In this document: positions 59,701-64,000 of the stretch, in pieces
How the letters are laid out: each line of letters opens with the position of its first letter
Numbering within the stretch: position 1 is the stretch's first letter
DNA from: Lasiosphaeris hirsuta
Taxonomy: Eukaryota; Ascomycota; Sordariomycetes; Sordariales; Lasiosphaeriaceae
Reading direction: 5' to 3'
DNA length: 64,000 nucleotides
Assembly: GCA_030549175.1 (NCBI GenBank)
Contig: JAUKUA010000005.1
Coordinates: forward strand, 1,240,001-1,304,000
Notes under the pieces: generated by a model
What the model was told of the DNA's origin: nothing
Seen by the model: only the letters and a program-made list of their open reading frames with translations
Databases searched by the model: none
Translations under genes and position numbers: made by a program

Positions 59701-60768
59701 CGCCAGCTGACAATCATTGAATCACGGTTATACGGCAAGATTAAACCTACCGAGTGTCTTAATAAAACTTGGCAGAAGAAGGTTGGGGAGGGAGAGCCGG
59801 AACCTGCGCCCAATGTCAAGGCGCTCATTCTTCATTCGAATCAAATGACCAACTGGGTAGCGGAGATGATTCTGGCCCAGACTGATGTGAGGAAGCGCGT
59901 CGTTGTCATCAAGCACTTTGTGGCGGTTGCCGATGTAGGTCTTCCTCCCGCTCGAGTCATATTGTAGGTGTGCTAACGACGACATAGAAATGCCGTATCC
60001 TGAATAACTTCTCTACACTGACCTCCATCATCTCGGCTTTGGGCACTGCGCCAATTGCACGCCTGAAGCGGACATGGGATCAGGTCCCAGCACGCATCCA
60101 CCTTACCCTGGAAACGATGCGTAAATTGATGGCGAGCACCAAGAACTTTGGCGAGTACAGAGAAGCGCTGCATGTAGCAAACCCGCCCTGCATTCCCTTT
60201 TTCGGTAAGTGGCCACCTCTTGACGCTGGTTTTGGGTATTGACCTCGAGATCCTCTAGGTGTGTACCTGACCGACCTCACTTTTATCGAGGACGGTATTC
60301 CTTCCATCATCAAGAAGACAAACTTGATCAACTTTGCGAAGCGTGCAAAGACGGCCGAGGTGATTCGCGACATTCAGCAGTACCAAAACGTGGCATACTC
60401 TCTACAGCCGGTTCCCGAACTCCAAGACTACATCTTGAGCAACATGCAAGCCGCCGGGGACGTCCATGAGATGTATGACAAGAGTTTGCTGATTGAGCCG
60501 CGTGAGAGAGAGGACGAAAAGATAGTCAGGTACGTGAATGAGCGGGTCCGGCCGTGGTCCTGAGCAGACGGTTGTCGTTCTGCTTGGCCACGGCCCCCTC
60601 TGGCCCTTCTGGCATCGATCGCATACCCCACCCACCCACTTGTTCAGGCACATTCCCGATTCACACACCAGCACGAGCGCGCAACATCCAAGATATGCCC
60701 CAGCCAAGGTCCATTTTGCTCACTTGTTTTTGCAACGCAGGGTTCTGGCCGAATCCGGCTTCCTATGA
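56792..60768 (+). CDS. CDC25: Cdc25-type Ras guanine-nucleotide exchange factor with SH3 domain
   Basis: Six exons, 56792-56911, 56973-57578, 57637-59934, 59988-60204, 60259-60529 and 60741-60768, total 3540 nt or 1179 aa. An SH3 domain at about 40-95 spans the first intron (AVYDYESSDPTSLSFQEGD, SGWWDGVINGVRGWFPSNY). A very acidic segment follows, then a WW-like stretch at about 145-175 (FWIPQATTDGRLFYFN). The middle is helical. The REM/RasGEF-N module starts near 745 (GGSLLALVEQLTRHDKLD), and the catalytic RasGEF domain covers about 920-1170 (FLDIDVIEFARQLTIIE, RILNNFSTLTSIISALGTAP, CIPFFGVYLTDLTFIEDG). It promotes GDP release from Ras at the membrane, feeding cAMP/PKA and MAPK signalling. 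The final exon is only 28 nt (VLAESGFL stop), after a 211-nt intron. An ATG at 56798 is an alternative start. Confidence 0.95.
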
Positions 60769-63700
60769 GCCACCGCGTTACCTCACCATGACCACCACAA
60801 TTCATGTTTCCAAGCACCCACGCAAACATGTTTTAACCCATCCGAAACCACACGATTATGCGACATATTACCAACAGACAGCCTTATCTCTCTAGGTCCA
60901 TGATATCACATATGCAAAATATGTATGTTGCGCAACCAGCTGCCTACGCAGGAAGCAGTTTAGCTTTACGACTATGAAATGTCGGCGACAGACAAAGCCT
61001 CTTTGGTGGCCTCCATTAAAGCTAAAGGGGCATAGCCGGCGCTAGAAGATGCGACACTCATGTTGGAGGAGCAGTGTTGAGGTGAGGGTGGTGGTGATGG
61101 CTAGGTGCGAGCCCGCCGCTTGGCCTGCGAGCCTGGGCGGGCCCGGACACAGACCCGGATCCACACTTGGGGGCAGACCCTTGGGTCTGAGCGGAAGACC
61201 GCAGCCCACGGCGCCGACGCGGGCAGAGCACAAAGTCCGACCTTGCGGGCATCGACGCCTGGGAGAGGGAGTCGGCTGGTTGCGGTCGTCACAGTACAGA
61301 TGGGGCGGTTTTAAAGAGATTCTAGTATATATTTTTACATGTATACGGTTACGCTGGTTGGAAGAGATAGCTTTTATACAAGCTTATAAGGGATATTGAA
61401 GAAGAGGGGATGAGATGCATGATGAAGGACGGAAACTCGATTCGTTCTCAAAAAGGCGTCAATATGGGGGGCTTGTTGGTGTCTTTTTTTTTGGCGGGCC
61501 CGGAAGCGGAGGTTCTGATAGATTTTACTATGGGAAGAGCAAGCGAGCAAGCAAGCACTGGGATGGTGCGGGGATGGAAGTGGTTGTTTGCTGGTGTGCG
61601 GAGGGGTGCTTTGATGCTCTGTGTCTACTTCTGCGTCTTGTTTTCTATCTGGCTGTGGACGGGCTTCACGGATTTGCATGTTACGATTTGGGGTTCTGTT
61701 TAGTGGTAGAGCGGTGATGGGGGATTTATCTATCTAGCCGCTATGTTTGTTATTTAAAGAACGGATTTTCTGAGTGTGCCATCTGAGTGGTTTCCTGGCT
61801 GTGATGGCTCGATGATTTAATGGTGATTTGGTGGGGGGTTGGGGCTTGGGATGGAGTCAGGGGCTTGGGGTGAATGGGGATGTTAGACCAAGGTACCTGA
61901 TGCTTTGTACATAACACAACTATCTGAGGATAAACTAGGGGAATGAGAGTGGATGATTTTATCCGATCTGGACAACAGATGCAGTTACACTGTGCTAGGT
62001 ACCGCGACCGTGGGAATGTGCGGTGTCCGCTTCCCCAGACCCCAGACGGGGGGTTTCATAGCATGCATGGGAGGTATCCATACCTAACGACCTACTGCCC
62101 CCCCGCTGCTATCCCGGACTGCCGGGAGTTGCCCGCGGGCAAGGACCTACCTATGCCTAGGTACCAACCCTGACTTCTGACTTGGGCGACAATGGTGCAA
62201 TCTATACAGTGGGTAAAACTGAAAGTTTTACTCTACAGCAGGCGAGTATTCGGCCCGGGGCGCTGGTGGTGTTTGTTTTCCTGGCCACCGGCTTTGTGTT
62301 TGCCTGGGTGGTTGATGTTGAAATGGTGAGCTGCGAGAGGTTGCTGTCCTCACCGGTAATATGATGGTCAGATGAACTGGTTGAGTCGTGTCCGCATGTG
62401 CCTGTCCCGCACCTTTCTGTCTTGGCCTCTGCTATTCCCGTTTCAGCAGACCGCATACTGCAATGAGCCCAGAATGATCTTCGCACTTGTCCATGCCGCG
62501 CAGTCTACCTATCTAATTTTCATGACCTTCGTTTCTGGTTGTGGGCCAATGGTTCGGCAAGATGGGAGCTGGTTAGAGGCTGGCTAGAGAAGCCACTGCA
62601 GCGGCCGAGCTGGTAGCTCCGTTCGCTGTGCTGGCCTCTCCGCTGCGCCGATGTCTCATGCTCGACATCAACTCGGGCCTCGGCGCGCCTCGAGTTCCCC
62701 TACCCATCTATTATTGCCAAGAGGGACTGCTGTTACACAGTTATTATCGCTGGCCCGGGCACATGCGCTTCAAGACAGCGAACGGACCCGTCAAGCCCCT
62801 CCTCTGAAATCAGAGAGCCGCCCGCTCGCCCGCCCCCGGATTTCCCACCTGCCTTGCGGGCACAAGGTGTGTATGTATGTATGTATGTGCTGTAGACAGC
62901 AGGAGAGAAACCGCCGACGTGCTTAGCCAAAATAAAGTACCGGCATCGAATATTTTCACGACGGCCACCAACCAAAAGACCACCGTTGGAACCCCTCATC
63001 CCCGCCCCCCGACACTCCCCCCCTCCATCCCGAACGAAAACCCCTCCAGCTCAGGAGAGAGAGACATCCGAGACAGTCATCCCCCTCCCCGAGCGATCAG
63101 CTTCCCCTTTTGGTGTCGCGCGTCGTGCCCCTCTCCGCCTGCCCACCCGCCCGATGGGCACGTACCCTTGATGCATGCAGGCAAGCAAGCCACTAGCGCA
63201 TGATGGCTTGAGGTCGCTTGCGCTTGTGCGCAGGGTCCAGGTGGCAGAGACGCGTCTGTTCAGACGCCGCATTGATCGGGGCTTTTCATTTCATGCAGAG
63301 CTGGGTGCAGCAGCACAAACGCACCCACACTCACGTGGAAAATAGGGGTTGATGTTTTGATGGTGGGGCGAAATAAGGGGTTATATATGTTCTGTTTTCA
63401 ACTTGTCTTATTCCCGAGAGATTCAAGAGCGCTGGGGTGGATTCCTGGGTCATGCCCCACACACCCGGCCGCTGTACCCGGTGACGGTGGACTCGGTGCC
63501 GCCTCTGTCCGGGCCACTTTCGACATTAGCATCAGCGCCAACCGGTATGAAAATTCGGCTTCTCTCCATTCGGCCAATTCACCCACATAGCTGAGTTGCC
63601 CTTACGATAAGATACCATGCAGCCGCAGTAGAGCCATGAGACTGGGTAGACGTGCCAACACATTATTTCTTTAGACCGAGCAACTATCTCTGTAAAGGAC

Positions 63701-63850
63701 AATCTTGATAGTATTCCAGCCCAGATATGCAACATCTAAGCCAACAATAACGTTACAAAGCGTAATGTCTACTGACACCCAAACTCCTCGCCATAACCTT
63801 TAATATACAAGAAACAGAACAAGACCTCACGCCGGAATCTGAAGTATCAC
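60769..63850. other. intergenic region
   Basis: About 3.1 kb with no supported gene. It contains the 3' flank of the RasGEF, several GGTACC-centred elements (about 61891, 61997 and 62141-62167), a (GTAT)n microsatellite at about 62869-62887 and T-rich stretches. The end near 63740-63850 is probably the 3' untranslated region of the next minus-strand gene. Confidence 0.5.
62869..62887. repeat. (GTAT)n microsatellite
   Basis: A short GTGTATGTATGTATGTATGT tetranucleotide tract in intergenic DNA. Confidence 0.7.
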
Positions 63851-64000
63851 TCAGTCCCGGTCATCACCTCTCCCCAGACTATCGTCGCGGCCCCTCCTAT
63901 CCCTCCTATCTCTTCCATCTCTGCTCCCACTCCTCTCCCTCCTCCCCTCCCGCCCTCCGTCCCTATCTCTCCCGGGCCCCCTGCCCTCTGTCGTCTCCCT
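63851..64000 (-). CDS. C-terminal end of an Arg/Asp-rich (RS/RD-type) protein, partial
   Basis: On the minus strand the last 150 nt form one open frame ending at a TGA (63853-63851) and running off the window edge. It encodes 49 residues made almost entirely of Arg, Gly, Asp, Glu and Ser (for example RDRDGGREGRRERSGSRDGR and DRRDRRGRDDSLGRGDDRD). Tails of this kind are common on nuclear RNA-processing proteins such as splicing factors and RNA helicases, but the diagnostic part lies outside the window. The start and upstream exons are not visible. The composition could also arise by chance in a purine-rich tract, which keeps the confidence moderate. Confidence 0.55.
   Translation of the reverse strand, partial: RETTEGRGPGRDRDGGREGRRERSGSRDGRDRRDRRGRDDSLGRGDDRD

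Noticed and set aside
1..64000. tRNA, rRNA or CRISPR-like arrays
   Set aside because: I looked for B-box-like GGTTCGA patterns and regularly spaced repeats and found none convincing; the few GTTCGA hits lie in coding exons or lack a cloverleaf context.

Overview
This is nuclear DNA of a filamentous ascomycete (Pezizomycotina), most likely a Sordariomycete. The evidence is short GT..AG introns of about 50-210 nt with CTAAC/CTGAC-like branch points, C/G-rich third codon positions, CT-rich leaders, and orthologues typical of that group: a SAM-RBD-kinase Ste11/NRC-1 MAPKKK, an SH3-containing Cdc25 RasGEF, a GPI-anchored GH16 enzyme, a GH64 enzyme, a Puf3-type PUF protein and a Upf1-like accessory helicase. 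I could not place it to genus. Exon structures below were worked out by hand from frame continuity and splice signals; except for one disrupted gene, every multi-exon model closes to an exact multiple of three.

Layout. 0.35-4.1 kb: PH-like/leucine-rich-repeat protein (-). 8.3-11.1 kb: STE11-type MAPKKK (+) preceded by a 4-codon uORF. 11.1-18.5 kb: gene-poor gap holding a decayed gene on the minus strand (12.5-13.2 kb) and a long hairpin (about 15.0 kb). 18.6-21.0 kb: C2H2 plus fungal_trans transcription factor (+). 22.6-23.9 kb: GPI-anchored GH16 glycosidase (+). 26.5-28.3 kb: GH64 beta-1,3-glucanase-like protein with no signal peptide and a C-terminal membrane segment (+). 29.4-30.6 kb: disordered acidic protein (+). 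31.3-32.6 kb: secreted SGNH/GDSL hydrolase (+). 33.2-33.9 kb: internally deleted RAE1/GLE2-like WD40 copy (+). 35.2-38.4 kb: PUF protein (-). 38.4-45.2 kb: second long gap. 45.2-45.7 kb: small single-pass membrane protein (+). 47.0-50.3 kb: GPI13/PIG-O (+). 50.8-54.6 kb: SF1 helicase (-) with a frame break at a homopolymer. 56.8-60.8 kb: Cdc25-type RasGEF (+). 63.85-64.0 kb: C-terminal end of an Arg/Asp-rich protein (-) cut by the window edge.

Functional threads. The RasGEF activates Ras, and the Ste11 kinase carries the Ras-binding-type domain through which Ras signalling can reach the MAPK cascade, so two parts of one pathway lie about 46 kb apart. GPI13 builds the anchor that the GH16 enzyme needs, and GH16, GH64 and the SGNH hydrolase point to cell-wall or extracellular polymer work. 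There is no operon, CRISPR array or prophage, as expected for a eukaryotic chromosome, and I recognised no tRNA or rRNA. I did not find a clearly new multi-gene system. The points that most deserve a second look are the membrane-tailed GH64, the deleted WD40 copy, the stop-riddled gene at 12.5-13.2 kb and the homopolymer frame break in the helicase.
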